Source: Pseudomonadota bacterium | Lineage (GTDB): Bacteria > Myxococcota_A > Polyangia > Polyangiales > Polyangiaceae | Length of the DNA stretch: 64,000 nt | Reading direction: 5' to 3' | Assembly (NCBI GenBank): GCA_023398955.1 | Contig: JAEWRL010000186.1 | Location: forward strand, 62,001 to 126,000 | Shown here: piece by piece, positions 42,660 to 52,282 of the stretch | Layout of the letters: the number at the start of each line of letters is the position of its first letter | Position numbering within the stretch: the first letter of the stretch is position 1 | Translations under genes and position numbers: made by a program | The notes under the pieces: model-generated | Databases searched by the model: none | What the model saw: the letters and a program-made list of their open reading frames with translations, nothing else | What the model was told of the DNA's origin: nothing

Positions 42660-45530
42660 TCAGGTGCCCCAATAGTGCAACCGCACCGTACCGTTGCCGT
42701 CGCCCTTCAGGTTCAGCAGCGTCGTACACTGCGCGCTGATTCCACCCACGAAGAGGCTCTGCCAGTCACGCGTGAACTCGGCCGAGCCTGCGCTCCCCGG
42801 GCAGTTCGTCCAGTCGAAGGGGATCGGGTAGCTGCCAGGAGTCCCGCTCATGAGGAGCATGGGGCGATTGCCCCACCAGGAGGGATACTGGGTGAGCTTG
42901 AGGCAGCCGTCGTTGGCAACTGTCGTTGCCGTACCAGGAACGCCCATATCCACCGCGGTCGCCTCGGTGCAGGTTTCATCCTCAGATACCAGCTCCAGTT
43001 CGTACCGAATCGACTCGCCACGGAGCTGCCGGGTGTAACCCCACTCGCCGCTCGAGGGGTTCGCCTCCACGTTGAAGACCAGGACGTAGGAATCGCCAGA
43101 AGCCAGCTCCACGGTGCTGCTCGGCTCGGCGCACATTTCCGGGATCGCCGGCGGCTCGGCCGAAGCAGGTGCGACACACAAGGCAGGCGCCAGCTGCTCG
43201 CCATTCGAGAGGAGCGCTCTCACGCGCACGGCGCTCGCGCCCGTGGCCTCCTTGTTGACGCGGAAGACGTCCTTCTCCCCGAATCCGAGCCACCCTTGGA
43301 TGCTGTCTTCGGTCAGCCAGTACTCTGGTCCCGACGAGTAGGCATCCCCAACCCAGAGCACCTCGTCGACGGGAACGTAGCCTTCAGCGAAGGGATCCCA
43401 CTCGAGGCGGGTCGTCACTACGTTCCATGGCCCCGTGGGCGCGTAGGGGCTGATGGTCGCCATCGCTCGGCCGTACAGCGCCCTGGGCGAGATGGATTCG
43501 CCGTGATACGGCCAGAGCGCGAGCGCCTCCGTCCCGGTGCGCGTGCTGTGCGGGTCGGTCGCATCAAAGACGTACCACGGATCAGAGTCGCTGAGCGGGC
43601 CACCACTCGGCGCCGTTTCCCCGCCGTGATAGGGCAGGTTTGGAACGAAGACCTCCGTGAAATAGTGCTCGCCCCAGCCCCCGAGGCCAGCGTGGGACGA
43701 GGCGACCCGCGCCACGATCCCACTGGTCCTCGCTAGGGCTGCGAGGATGGAGCTGTAGTCTTGGCACTGCCCCCCGACAGTCGAAGCAAGCTCTTGCCCA
43801 GGCTGGCTCGCCAGCCGCGCATCTTCGACACTGAAGTATAGGCCGTCTCCCGAACCGAGAAAGGTCCCCGACGAGTCACCCCGCGGATCGTAATGAGTGT
43901 ACCGCAGGCGCTGACTGACGATCCGGTAGAGCCTCCGCATGGACTCGAACTCTGACGCCGTGCCGTCCGTAACGGCCATGGCGTAGTCGAGCATCGAGTA
44001 TGAATCGGCGGCGTGCGTCCTCCGGAACGCAGCGGTCAGCTTGGTTGTCAGCGAGTAGCCATAGTCCGGATCGCCATAGTAGAGGGCCGTGAAGTTGTCG
44101 CGCGCGGTGTCCTGGTCTGGACCGTAGCCTCCCGATACCTTCGCACCGTCTTCGTCCTCGTCGTATCCGAAGGTCTCGAGCTCGGACTTCGCGAGAGCCC
44201 CGCTGGCGACGAACTGGTAAGGGTTATGAATAACATATATCAAGACGTCCGAACCGATTCGCGCGCCCCCCGGCGCCGTGGCCCGGACCACGTACCTGCC
44301 GACTGCAGCGTCTGCAGGCACCGTCACGTTCCAGTGCTCCCGAGAACGGCTCGAGAAGCCGCCGGGGGTCATGATACCGCCAGCGTAGTCGCCGTCGGCG
44401 GCGCGGGTGGCAGACCAACCCGTCGGTGTGCTGCTGCCGTATGGATACACGCGTACCGTCGCGTTCTGATAGGATCCGCTGACGCGGGAGTCCTCGAGCG
44501 CCAGCCCGAAAGCAGTTCCTCGCCGGACCGGCGGCGGCCGCACTCCTCGAGCGAGGGCAGGCCCCTGCGCGAAGGCGACGCCATCGCTCCAAGCGTCGTA
44601 GTCCGCGGTGTGCATGGGCCCCCTATAGAGAAGCTGCACGCGGTCCCACTCGGTCTTCGTTCCCGCAGGATCGTAGGATTGCTCGCTGACGCCGAACCAG
44701 GAGTAAGACGGGCTTGCTCCGCTCGTCCTGAGGGAGAACTGGAGGACGTGGCTCGATGCCGGCAAGCGCCCGAGCGGGTACGCAAAGAGCCCCTGATCGA
44801 ATCCGCGGCGGTAGAGCCGATTCCCGTCGACACGGACCTCGTCGACGTAGGCGTAGGCGCTCGCGCTCGCATCCCGAAAGGCGCCGCCCTTGAGGAAGGC
44901 GTTCGACTCTGCCTCGACGGCGACGGTCGCCCTCACGTCGACATTGGCGCCGGCCGGATCGCAGGAGGCGATCTTCAGCGGATTGCCCTGGGCGTCGGTG
45001 GCCCAGATGCCCAGGGTGCGGCCGGCGTTGGGAGCGCCGTACTCGAAGTCCAAGCGGTACCAGCCGGGCGTCGACGTGGTCAGGGCGTAGGTGTGCTGCC
45101 CCCCAGCGTCCGGGAGTGACTGCTGCACTTCATCGACTTCGCCGGGATGGGTCGTCAAGCGGACCGATCGGAATGTGTGACTCGGATCGACGCTGCCACT
45201 CGACGTCGTCGCCCTGAGCTCGAAGCGAATCCCCTCTCCGTTGTCGTCGGGCTGATACACGTGGAGCACGTGAGAAAACGTCCCAGACTCGGGGAAGGTC
45301 TCGTCGATGGACTGGAAGTAGACATCCCCGGGAATGTCGAGCGTCCTCAGGGGCGCCAGTGTCGTGGCCAGCGCGTCGTCCGGGACCGCGATCCGGCTTT
45401 GAACGACCCCCAGGGATGCCCCCTCCGCACCGGAGGTATCGCCCCCGCAGGCGGCGAGGCTCGCGGCTCCGAGCGCCACGAGCGGGATTGAACGCGACGT
45501 GATTTGCCGAAGGTTGGGGATGGACTTCAT
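42660..45530 (-). CDS. Secreted lipoprotein with transglutaminase-like catalytic domain
   Basis: The product is 956 aa from ATG 45530, with AGGAG 6-7 bases upstream. The signal peptide ends in the lipobox LAACGGD, so a lipid anchor is expected. The first 300 residues are beta-rich (VLHVYQPDDNGEGIRFELRA, WYRLDFEYGAPNAGRTLGIW). The middle (residues about 310-680) resembles animal-type transglutaminases: a two-domain lead with FGYDEDEDGAKVSGGYGPDQ, then VGGQCQDYSSILAALARTSG with Cys 589, WGEHYFTEVFV with His 622 and WYVFDATDPHSTRTG with Asp 656. The triad is intact. The C-terminal 250 residues hold further Cys-containing beta domains. It may crosslink or deamidate surface proteins, or be a protease of the same fold. 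Confidence 0.8.
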   Translation of the reverse strand: MKSIPNLRQITSRSIPLVALGAASLAACGGDTSGAEGASLGVVQSRIAVPDDALATTLAPLRTLDIPGDVYFQSIDETFPESGTFSHVLHVYQPDDNGEGIRFELRATTSSGSVDPSHTFRSVRLTTHPGEVDEVQQSLPDAGGQHTYALTTSTPGWYRLDFEYGAPNAGRTLGIWATDAQGNPLKIASCDPAGANVDVRATVAVEAESNAFLKGGAFRDASASAYAYVDEVRVDGNRLYRRGFDQGLFAYPLGRLPASSHVLQFSLRTSGASPSYSWFGVSEQSYDPAGTKTEWDRVQLLYRGPMHTADYDAWSDGVAFAQGPALARGVRPPPVRRGTAFGLALEDSRVSGSYQNATVRVYPYGSSTPTGWSATRAADGDYAGGIMTPGGFSSRSREHWNVTVPADAAVGRYVVRATAPGGARIGSDVLIYVIHNPYQFVASGALAKSELETFGYDEDEDGAKVSGGYGPDQDTARDNFTALYYGDPDYGYSLTTKLTAAFRRTHAADSYSMLDYAMAVTDGTASEFESMRRLYRIVSQRLRYTHYDPRGDSSGTFLGSGDGLYFSVEDARLASQPGQELASTVGGQCQDYSSILAALARTSGIVARVASSHAGLGGWGEHYFTEVFVPNLPYHGGETAPSGGPLSDSDPWYVFDATDPHSTRTGTEALALWPYHGESISPRALYGRAMATISPYAPTGPWNVVTTRLEWDPFAEGYVPVDEVLWVGDAYSSGPEYWLTEDSIQGWLGFGEKDVFRVNKEATGASAVRVRALLSNGEQLAPALCVAPASAEPPAIPEMCAEPSSTVELASGDSYVLVFNVEANPSSGEWGYTRQLRGESIRYELELVSEDETCTEATAVDMGVPGTATTVANDGCLKLTQYPSWWGNRPMLLMSGTPGSYPIPFDWTNCPGSAGSAEFTRDWQSLFVGGISAQCTTLLNLKGDGNGTVRLHYWGT

Positions 45531-45703
45531 CGTATCTCCTCTCGCACTCTTCGTGCGGCCACGGGTGTGCACGGCGGGCTCCCGACCTGCCCTCGAAGAC
45601 CTGTTCGTTCAGACGCCTGTTCGATGCGCCATCTCAATCGATGGATGGCCGCTTTTCGCCCTGAAACTGACTGGTTCACGAAGGACAGCAGTTTGTTTAC
45701 GAA

Positions 45704-45727
45704 GCCTCGCTTCGCGTGAAACGAGGC
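45704..45727. repeat. Inverted repeat, 10-base arms
   Basis: GCCTCGCTTC and GAAACGAGGC flank a 4-base GCGT loop; nine of ten positions pair. It lies 174 bases upstream of the transglutaminase-like gene. It could be an operator or an RNA hairpin. No T-run follows on either strand, so a terminator is less likely. Confidence 0.6.
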
Positions 45728-46224
45728 GCTACGTCATCAATTGCCCGGCGTTGCTCCTCCCAGAGCGCTGCCCGCAATCACCGAGCAGCACGCCTGGCAT
45801 CTTGCGTGCGACCGGCGATACCGTCAAGGTTAAAAACTTCCACTTGCCATTCGGGCGCCCCGACGTAACGGGCGCGACCGGCGTCGACCTGCGGCGTGAG
45901 CGCCGACACGGACCGGCAAGGCGCGCCGCGATACCACGCAGGCGCCCCGCGGGAGACGGCGGCTCCGTTCACGCGCAGCACGCTTCACGAACCACCCGGG
46001 AAAGGTCCGCCGGTTCGGGGTGGGCCCTCGTGTCAGCGGGGCTGTTGGGGGGGCGTGCCCCAGACACGTCTCGAGACCCCTCATGCCACGAGGGATTCCC
46101 GGACGGGGCCGCTGTCCGCCCGTGCCTCGCGCGTCGCTCGGGCTTCGTTCTGCCGTGTTTCGCGGGCGGCCCCTCCCGCGGTGCAAGCACGGCGAGCACC
46201 GACGCACTCGGGCAACTCCCCGAT

Positions 46225-46318
46225 GGCGGACGGCGACCTCGCAGTGGCGGACGGCGACCTTGCAGTGGCGGACGGCGGCCTCGCGGTGGCGGACGGCGGC
46301 CTCGCGGTGGCGCACGGC
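46225..46318. repeat. 21-base tandem repeat, four copies plus a partial fifth
   Basis: The unit begins GGCGGACGGCGACCTCGCAG and ends in T. Four full copies start at 46225, 46246, 46267 and 46288, differing at one to three positions, and a partial copy follows. Copies 3 and 4 are identical, suggesting recent duplication. The unit is a multiple of three, so every frame stays open across it, which explains the misleading open frames here. Confidence 0.95.
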
Positions 46319-46466
46319 AACACCGTCGAGGCGGACGCACTGCACGTGGTCGACCCCCACTCCCCCCGAGACGTCGTAACTCAAGTCGGGGAAGGCCGTG
46401 GAGGGCAGGCGCGTTGTCGACCACAGGGATGTCCCGCCCGGTTCACGGCTCTTCTTCCGTCGCGGT

Positions 46467-46494
46467 GCTGCTGCTGCTGCTGCTGCTGCTGCTG
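46467..46494. repeat. Trinucleotide (CTG/GCT) tract, nine units
   Basis: A perfect run of nine GCT units plus one G. It encodes poly-Cys, poly-Ala or poly-Leu on the plus strand and poly-Ser on the minus strand within open frames that are not credible genes. Slippage-prone. Confidence 0.95.
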
Positions 46495-47023
46495 AAGGTT
46501 TCGCGCATGCGTCGCTGTGGCCGTGTCCAACGGTGAGATGGGCAGGTGTCGAGCGATTCGCCAGCGGCTCGCGACAGCGGCCTCTCCGCTGCGAGTCTGG
46601 GAGGGTTGGGCGAAAGCTCGCGGTGTTCTCGCGTAAGTAGTTCGGTTTCCGGCGCTCCGATCAGCGGTCGATCTCGTGGGAGACTGCTAGCCTGGTGTGG
46701 GTCTTCAGGGTGACTCCTCGAAGCGTTTCGAGAGAGAGGTGCGCGGCCAGCAACCTGTGCGTCAGGAGTTTCAGGAGCGCCAGACGCCGCGATATGGGTG
46801 CCCGGTGATGACGAGGAACTGCGGCGCGTATGCCCCTCTGGCCGCACGTAACACAGGCCCTCGAAGCCGGCCTCGGACTGACTTCCATCTCCGCCTGGAA
46901 CTGTTTCGAGAACGCCCGGGCTAGACCTTTTCAGTGTGCTTGAGTGTGACGGAGGGGCGAAGGTGCGGGACGACGTCTCCTTTGCTCGCCGCTCGTGGTC
47001 GTTCGCGGGGAGCATGGTAGTTG

Positions 47024-49093
47024 ATGCCCATGACGGATGGGAACGACCGGGTTGAACGGGGCGGCGAAGAGGAACTGAGGGAGTCGCTGCTCGACGCGGG
47101 CTGGGAGGTCGATGGTTTGGATACGAAAGCGACAGAGGGCGAGCCGTCCACGCCGGACGCGGACCGGGGGCGCGGCGAGGCGGTGGCCTCGACGGCCCCG
47201 GTGGGCCCCATCGAAGAGGGCTCGCTTCAATCGGGGAGCGAGGGTGAGGGTGACGCTGTCGTCGAGGAGCAGCGCTCCACGTTGATTGGCGTCTCGGAGC
47301 CTGCAGCTGGCGAGCTCACGCCCGATTCTCCGTCGCAGAGCGATGTGCAGGGAGGGCCACTCGACGAGGCATCGGGTATTGGAGGGGTTCGGACGGCGGT
47401 CCCTGCGGAAGACCAGGAGGACCTCTTCGCCGCGATGCTGGATGACGATGCGCCCCGCGTCATCGCGACCCGCCCGTCCGCTCCCACCACGGCGAGCGAT
47501 GTCGACTCGAGTACCGATGCCGGGAGAGAAGTGTCGACTGCGCCTGAGAGTCCGCTCCCGACCGGCCTAGGTGACGTCGAGGGAGCGGTCCCACCTGGAG
47601 AGGCGCTCGCAGCAGCGGATGGCCCGCCCGAGCCCGGGCCTGTGATGGATGAAGCCGCTGCGCCTGCCCAGCCAGAGGTGCTCGACGAGCGAAAGGACGA
47701 GACAGCAGGAGGCTCCGCGGGTGAGATGGCGACCGGGGTGGTGAGCGAGGACCACGGTGCAGCCGCGGCATTCTCCGACACAGCCGGGCAGCTAGCCGTG
47801 CCGGTTCCATTGGACGTCATCGACGAGCCGTTCGCCGCGCCAGAAGCGCCAACGGCGGCGGAAGCGGAGCGCCTCGGAGCCGGGGATGGGGACGACGCTC
47901 CTGCGGGCCTACTCGAACAGCCGAATCACGTAGGATTGCCAGCGGCGGAAGAGGACCCGTCGGGCGCCGCGGCCAGCGTCGCGACACAAGCGGCGCCGGA
48001 CGAGCGGATGGATAGGGAGCCCGAGACGGGCCATGAGTCCTTCCCGCAGCTCGACCCGGGCGAGGGGGCAACCTCGGGCGAGGCGGCTCCGTCAACGGCG
48101 AGCGATCTCGCCGGGCCGCCTGTCGACGCGGGGTCGCCCAGCGAGTCTCCTCGACCCATCGAAGCGCCTACGTCCCACGAGGGATATCCGGCGCCGACTG
48201 GTGTGGAGGAACAATCGGTGCTGCGCTCTGGCACAGCAGACGAGGGAGCACTGCACTCGCTCGCTCCGACCGTCTTGGGAACGGCGCATGAGCGCAGGAT
48301 CTCCGTTGCTGGAGCCGCTGCCATGACTCTTTGTGGGATCGCCCTCGGGGCTCTGCTTGGGTTCATCGTTGGAGGGGACGAACGCGAGCGCCCAGCCCCG
48401 GCCGTGGCTCCCGCAGTTGTCAGCAGTAGCAGCAGCAGCGTAGCGCTCGAGCCGAAGGCTCCCACCTTGATCGAACGGGTCATCGCAGGCGAGGCGGGCG
48501 CGGTTGCGGAGCTCGAGGGGGTCCCTCCTCAGGAGCAGGACATCGAGCAAGCAGTTGCCCTCCACGAGGGCCGCAGGGCTTCGGCCGGCATCAAGCTAGC
48601 TGGGTTCTTGGAGGAGCTCCGCGCGAGCCCTGAGCGGATAGGGGATCCCGCCGCGCGGCGACGCCTCATGGAGGCCGCTGCAGCTCCGGAGACCTCCGTC
48701 CTCGCGCTCCGCGCCATCGCGGAAACGAAGTCAGCGACCGGCGCTGATATGCTCTATGAGCTCTGGACGGGCACCGCCGAGCGGACGCCAGTGACGATGC
48801 TCGCCGAAGCGCTCGTTAACACGAAGGAAGTCAGGCGCGCCGCTTCCCCCGCATTGAAGGCCATGCTCGACCTGCGCGCGAGCAGCGACAACGATTGTGA
48901 AGGGAAGAACGAGATTCTGTTGCGGCTGAAGAGCGATGGTGATGACCGTTCTGCCCACCTGGTCAACAGACTCCTCCGCCGTAGAGGGTGCGGTGCCGAT
49001 GGACGCGAGGATTGTCATCCGTGCCTGCGGGACACACCCCTCTTGAAGGAGACCTTCTATGCCGTGCGGGCGAGGAAAGGGCCGCGGTTCTGA
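47024..49093 (+). CDS. Acidic single-pass membrane protein with long disordered N-terminus
   Basis: The product is 689 aa from ATG 47024; TTG 47021 or ATG 47030 are alternatives, with GGGGAG upstream. The first 420 residues are Glu/Asp/Ala/Pro/Gly rich and low in aromatic residues, with no predicted fold by eye. One helix follows (VAGAAAMTLCGIALGALLGF, about residues 428-450). The C-terminal 240 residues are alpha-helical and repeat-like (IAGEAGAVAELEGVPPQEQD, RRRLMEAAAAPETSVLALRA, MLAEALVNTKEVRRAASPAL), perhaps HEAT-like, ending in a Cys-rich patch (NDCEGKNE, RRGCGADGREDCHPCLRD). Similar layouts occur in myxobacterial proteins of unknown role. Function unknown. The anchor suggests an acidic cytoplasmic arm and an outward-facing helical domain. 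Confidence 0.7.
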   Translation: MPMTDGNDRVERGGEEELRESLLDAGWEVDGLDTKATEGEPSTPDADRGRGEAVASTAPVGPIEEGSLQSGSEGEGDAVVEEQRSTLIGVSEPAAGELTPDSPSQSDVQGGPLDEASGIGGVRTAVPAEDQEDLFAAMLDDDAPRVIATRPSAPTTASDVDSSTDAGREVSTAPESPLPTGLGDVEGAVPPGEALAAADGPPEPGPVMDEAAAPAQPEVLDERKDETAGGSAGEMATGVVSEDHGAAAAFSDTAGQLAVPVPLDVIDEPFAAPEAPTAAEAERLGAGDGDDAPAGLLEQPNHVGLPAAEEDPSGAAASVATQAAPDERMDREPETGHESFPQLDPGEGATSGEAAPSTASDLAGPPVDAGSPSESPRPIEAPTSHEGYPAPTGVEEQSVLRSGTADEGALHSLAPTVLGTAHERRISVAGAAAMTLCGIALGALLGFIVGGDERERPAPAVAPAVVSSSSSSVALEPKAPTLIERVIAGEAGAVAELEGVPPQEQDIEQAVALHEGRRASAGIKLAGFLEELRASPERIGDPAARRRLMEAAAAPETSVLALRAIAETKSATGADMLYELWTGTAERTPVTMLAEALVNTKEVRRAASPALKAMLDLRASSDNDCEGKNEILLRLKSDGDDRSAHLVNRLLRRRGCGADGREDCHPCLRDTPLLKETFYAVRARKGPRF

Positions 49094-49159
49094 CGGGCGT
49101 CGTGCGTCATGGTCCCCGACTGCCCGCGCCTGAGCGGCCTTGCTGTGTGCCCGGACCGC

Positions 49160-49621
49160 TCACTCGGCGTAGTGCTCGACATAGCGCTTGAGCGCCTGAT
49201 TCATCCCAACGCATCCTCGCGCTGTGCGGGCGATGGCAGCTCCGAGGTAGCGTGTGAACAAGCCGCTGACGTTCTGGCCATGCACGAGCCGCGTGCGCGA
49301 AGCACTGAGGGCCTGGAGGCGAAAGAAGTGCTCGGTGCAGAACAGTGCGCGCATGCCGAGTACCCCGATCCAGCGCAGCTCGCGCTCTGCGTCGAGAACG
49401 ACGATCCGCGGTGAGAAACGAACGTCCCTCCCCTCTGGAGGAGTCAGCAGTACCCTGATTCGCCCTCCCTCACGGAGTTCCCCGTCGACAGCCGCGATGA
49501 AGGGGTTCCACCGGGGGTACGCTTCCACTGCCATCAAGGCTTTCCATACGTCAGCCGGAGACGCCTCGATCTCGACCTCCGTTCGAATCTCAAGCTTTTC
49601 ACCCGCCACCGAGTATCCCAT
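49160..49621 (-). CDS. SRPBCC/polyketide-cyclase-like protein
   Basis: The product is 153 aa from ATG 49621, the usual size for a START/SRPBCC fold. The pattern VEIEASPADVWKALMAVEAY followed by PRWNPFIAAVDGELREGGRI and TPPEGRDVRFSPRIVVLDAE is characteristic of SRPBCC proteins that bind hydrophobic ligands. The C-terminal helix is RYLGAAIARTARGCVGMNQA. The ligand is unknown. The frame is open to 49762, but only the shorter form has the family length. The gene is convergent with the acidic membrane protein gene. Confidence 0.8.
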   Translation of the reverse strand: MGYSVAGEKLEIRTEVEIEASPADVWKALMAVEAYPRWNPFIAAVDGELREGGRIRVLLTPPEGRDVRFSPRIVVLDAERELRWIGVLGMRALFCTEHFFRLQALSASRTRLVHGQNVSGLFTRYLGAAIARTARGCVGMNQALKRYVEHYAE

Positions 49622-50323
49622 AGGCCGATGCACCTCGCGTCCTGCTACGACATGTGGAGGAGGCCATTGTTCCACTCTTCTGGCGCTGAGCGTCGCGCGT
49701 GCGCGGCGATAGAGCTCGGTCATGATACGGGGCGGGTGGCCGTTCTGCTGGCAGGCGTGCATACCGTTGACCAGGATGCTTCGAGAGAGGGCGCCGCTCC
49801 GGACAGAGCAACCCGGGCGCCATGGCAGTGCTCGCGGGATTCTGGATCGACCGTGCTCGCATTAACGCCTCACGGTCGCCCGTTTCCACCGAGTCAAGCT
49901 TGGGGCTCGGTGGGACGACCGGATTGTGGAGGAAGGAGCAACAGCGTATCGGCCAGGTGAGGGGAAAGCAAAACGCTGCGAAATTCGCCCCTTCGCGTGG
50001 GGTGTAGGGACGCGCGAGTGCTTGACACCCGCTTCACTGCACGGCAACTTGGCCCCCCACTGGCTCCTTGGGATCCCACTGGGGCTATTCGATGCGGTGA
50101 TCGTCTCCCTTCACAAATCGACCAATCGTGAGTCACCTCACGTATTGCTCTCTGAGGTCGCGCGGGCGACAGACAAATCGACGACCGTCGCGTACTTGAA
50201 GGTCGTAGCGGCAGGCCAGGGCCCTTTCAGAGGGCCTAATAGTGGATGGGCAGCTGCGATCCCGACCTCCAACCGCGGACTACTTGAACTTCGCACCCGC
50301 ACACCGGAATTAGGAACATAGTG
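49622..50323. other. Upstream region of the porin-like gene
   Basis: About 700 bases with no supported gene. A TTGACA occurs at 50022-50027, but no good -10 element is seen at the expected distance. The sequence between about 50100 and 50320 is less GC-rich than its surroundings, as expected for a promoter and long leader of the outer-membrane barrel gene. Confidence 0.5.
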
Positions 50324-52240
50324 ATGCGCAAGCTCGGAACTTCTCTCGCAATCTCTGGTATCGCGCTGTTGCTTCCCTTGGCGGCATATGCGCAGGAACC
50401 CGCCGCGGAAAACGTGGAGCTGGAGCCTGCCGCGGACGCCACCGCTGAGCCCGAGGGGGCGCAGCCGACGCCGACGGACCCGCCGCCAACCGAGTCAGGC
50501 GCTTCGGGTGGCGTCAGCTTTGATACGGGCACCGGTGCCTCGATGAATGCGGACGTCGACTCGACCGATGTGACGCCAACGACGCCCGCGACGACGATCC
50601 CCGCTCCGGCGAGCAGCGAGCGAAACTACGGCGGTCCCGTCACTGCCTCCGACGAAGAGTGGCAGTTCGGGTATGCAGGTTACTTTCGCGCGCCCATGCG
50701 GATCGGAATCGGCAAGCGCGAGAACAAGCAAGTCAGCGTCTCGACGGGGACGTCCGTCGCGCCGAGCAACGTCACAGGGGCAATCCCGACGCAGGCGGAT
50801 CCGACTGCCAGCGGCGTCCCCGTGACACCGACCCGTGATCAGAGCGGGACGACCCTGCATTCGCCGATCATCCCGGATGATCAGTACCTCAACTGGCAGC
50901 ACACTGACCACGCTCACAAGGACTGGGCGGAGCTGTTCTTCAGCTATGGCAACTCGTGGGCAAAGGGCACCGTGGCCATACAGGGCTACAACTTCACCGA
51001 CGCTGCCTTCAACGAAATGAGCGCGCAGTTCGGTATCTCGCAGGCTTACGTGACAATTAAGCCGTATATGCCGTGGGAGAACGTTCGGTTCACGCTTCGC
51101 GGTGGCAACTTCTGGGGGCGCTATGGCATGGCCGGCAAGTACGACGCGGGTGAGTACGATACGTTCCTCTTTGGACGTACTCACGCCATGGGCGAGATTG
51201 CGCGTGTCGAGATCGACCTTGGCGATTACACCCTGGGTCTCGAGCAGGGCTTTGGTACCAAGCAGCCCGATCCTAGTGTGTATGACACGACGCGTTTCAC
51301 CCTGCTGCACCACGAGCACGCAGACCTGACCTTCAATGGTCCCATCGCCTTCACCTTCGGTCTCCACTACCTCAGCAGCTGGACGCAGTCGGAGAATCCC
51401 GAGGTGGAGCCTGTCGCGGCCCACTACCTCGGTGCCGTGAACCTGGGGGATGCCTACCCAGACGGCAGGATGGACGTCTTCGGCGCGGATGGTCGCTTCG
51501 ATTTCGGTCAGTTCGGGTACCTGTACGCTGGGTTCTCGCGCGTTCAGACCGAGTACGCCTGGACCGTCGCGCCAGCCATCGAGGTCATCCACTCCTACGG
51601 AGGCGGTGAATACGACATTGGCATCGTCGGGAACTACCTGGATGGTTATCGTTGCCGGTTCGGTCTCTCCACGGACTGCAGTAATGGTAATGGTGCGGTC
51701 AACACCCTGGAGGCGCAGTATGAGTTCAGCGCCGCCAGTCTCGCCGAAGCCAGCATATTCGGCGAGGGTCGCGATCTGGTCACTTCCATCTATGGCATGT
51801 ACAACCAGATCGAGAGCGATGACCCGGATATGGACGGCGTGACGCGACTGAAGTTTGGTGCGGACCTCCAGTTCGACATCTTCCCCGTGCTGGCCGTCGG
51901 ACTGCGTGCGGATCACTTGAAGCCCCACAGTGACTACGGTAGCCAAGACTTCTCCGTTATCTCACCGCGACTGACGTTCCGCTCTAACTGGGTGACTCAC
52001 GAGCAGATCGTCCTTCAGTACTCGCGCTACGTTTACGCGCAGCGGACCTGTCAAGGGACTACCCCGGCTGACATCACTGGGCAGCTCGAAGACCAGCTGT
52101 GCGTCCAGCCCGCCTCGGGTGCGGTGACCCCAGCAGGCTTCGGAGCGACGACCCAGAACCAGGATCCAGGACGCCGCGGTGCGCCGACCTATGTCCCGGA
52201 CGAGAACGTGATCGCGCTCGAAGCGAGCATGTGGTGGTAA
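50324..52240 (+). CDS. Outer-membrane beta-barrel porin-like protein
   Basis: The product is 638 aa from ATG 50324 (MRKLGTSLAISGIALLLPLA, cleavage after AYA). A Pro/Ala/Glu/Thr-rich linker of about 90 residues follows. The rest is rich in aromatic and Gly-containing strands (EEWQFGYAGYFRAPMRIGIG, NVRFTLRGGNFWGRYGMAGK, FGYLYAGFSRVQTEYAWTVA, LKFGADLQFDIFPVLAVGLR) and ends ALEASMWW, the terminal aromatic typical of outer-membrane barrels. A counted line reads near 53% G+C, lower than most genes here. It lies upstream of the GH9, CBM and GH94 genes and could admit oligosaccharides. That substrate is inferred from context only. An intrinsic terminator follows. Confidence 0.75.
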   Translation: MRKLGTSLAISGIALLLPLAAYAQEPAAENVELEPAADATAEPEGAQPTPTDPPPTESGASGGVSFDTGTGASMNADVDSTDVTPTTPATTIPAPASSERNYGGPVTASDEEWQFGYAGYFRAPMRIGIGKRENKQVSVSTGTSVAPSNVTGAIPTQADPTASGVPVTPTRDQSGTTLHSPIIPDDQYLNWQHTDHAHKDWAELFFSYGNSWAKGTVAIQGYNFTDAAFNEMSAQFGISQAYVTIKPYMPWENVRFTLRGGNFWGRYGMAGKYDAGEYDTFLFGRTHAMGEIARVEIDLGDYTLGLEQGFGTKQPDPSVYDTTRFTLLHHEHADLTFNGPIAFTFGLHYLSSWTQSENPEVEPVAAHYLGAVNLGDAYPDGRMDVFGADGRFDFGQFGYLYAGFSRVQTEYAWTVAPAIEVIHSYGGGEYDIGIVGNYLDGYRCRFGLSTDCSNGNGAVNTLEAQYEFSAASLAEASIFGEGRDLVTSIYGMYNQIESDDPDMDGVTRLKFGADLQFDIFPVLAVGLRADHLKPHSDYGSQDFSVISPRLTFRSNWVTHEQIVLQYSRYVYAQRTCQGTTPADITGQLEDQLCVQPASGAVTPAGFGATTQNQDPGRRGAPTYVPDENVIALEASMWW

Positions 52241-52282
52241 CGGTTCGGGGTTAGCCTGGGCCGCTGAGCGGCAGCCCGTCAT

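Larger units (their letters stand above)
45531..47023. other. 1.5 kb gene-poor region with repeats
   Basis: No supported gene is seen in 1.49 kb. Several mutually overlapping open frames on both strands are Arg/Pro/Gly-rich or low-complexity and lack start signals. The part near 45630-45760 is clearly less GC-rich and contains an inverted repeat. Further right are a 21-base tandem repeat and a CTG triplet tract. The 3' part carries the leader of the acidic membrane protein gene. The region must also hold the divergent promoter of the transglutaminase-like gene. Confidence 0.6.

Noticed and set aside
42429..45119. Long plus-strand open frames (42429-43736 and 44013-45119)
   Set aside because: Both mirror the transglutaminase-like gene in codon register and have no recognisable domains.
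46225..46318. Possible CRISPR array
   Set aside because: Repeats are directly adjacent with no spacers, and no cas genes lie nearby.
45499..47015. Open frames in the gene-poor region, including a poly-Ser and a poly-Cys reading
   Set aside because: They overlap each other on both strands, depend on tandem repeats, and lack ribosome sites and motifs.
50495..51946. 483-codon minus-strand open frame
   Set aside because: Antisense to the porin-like barrel, which has a signal peptide, strands and terminal aromatic residues; the minus frame has no start signal or motif.
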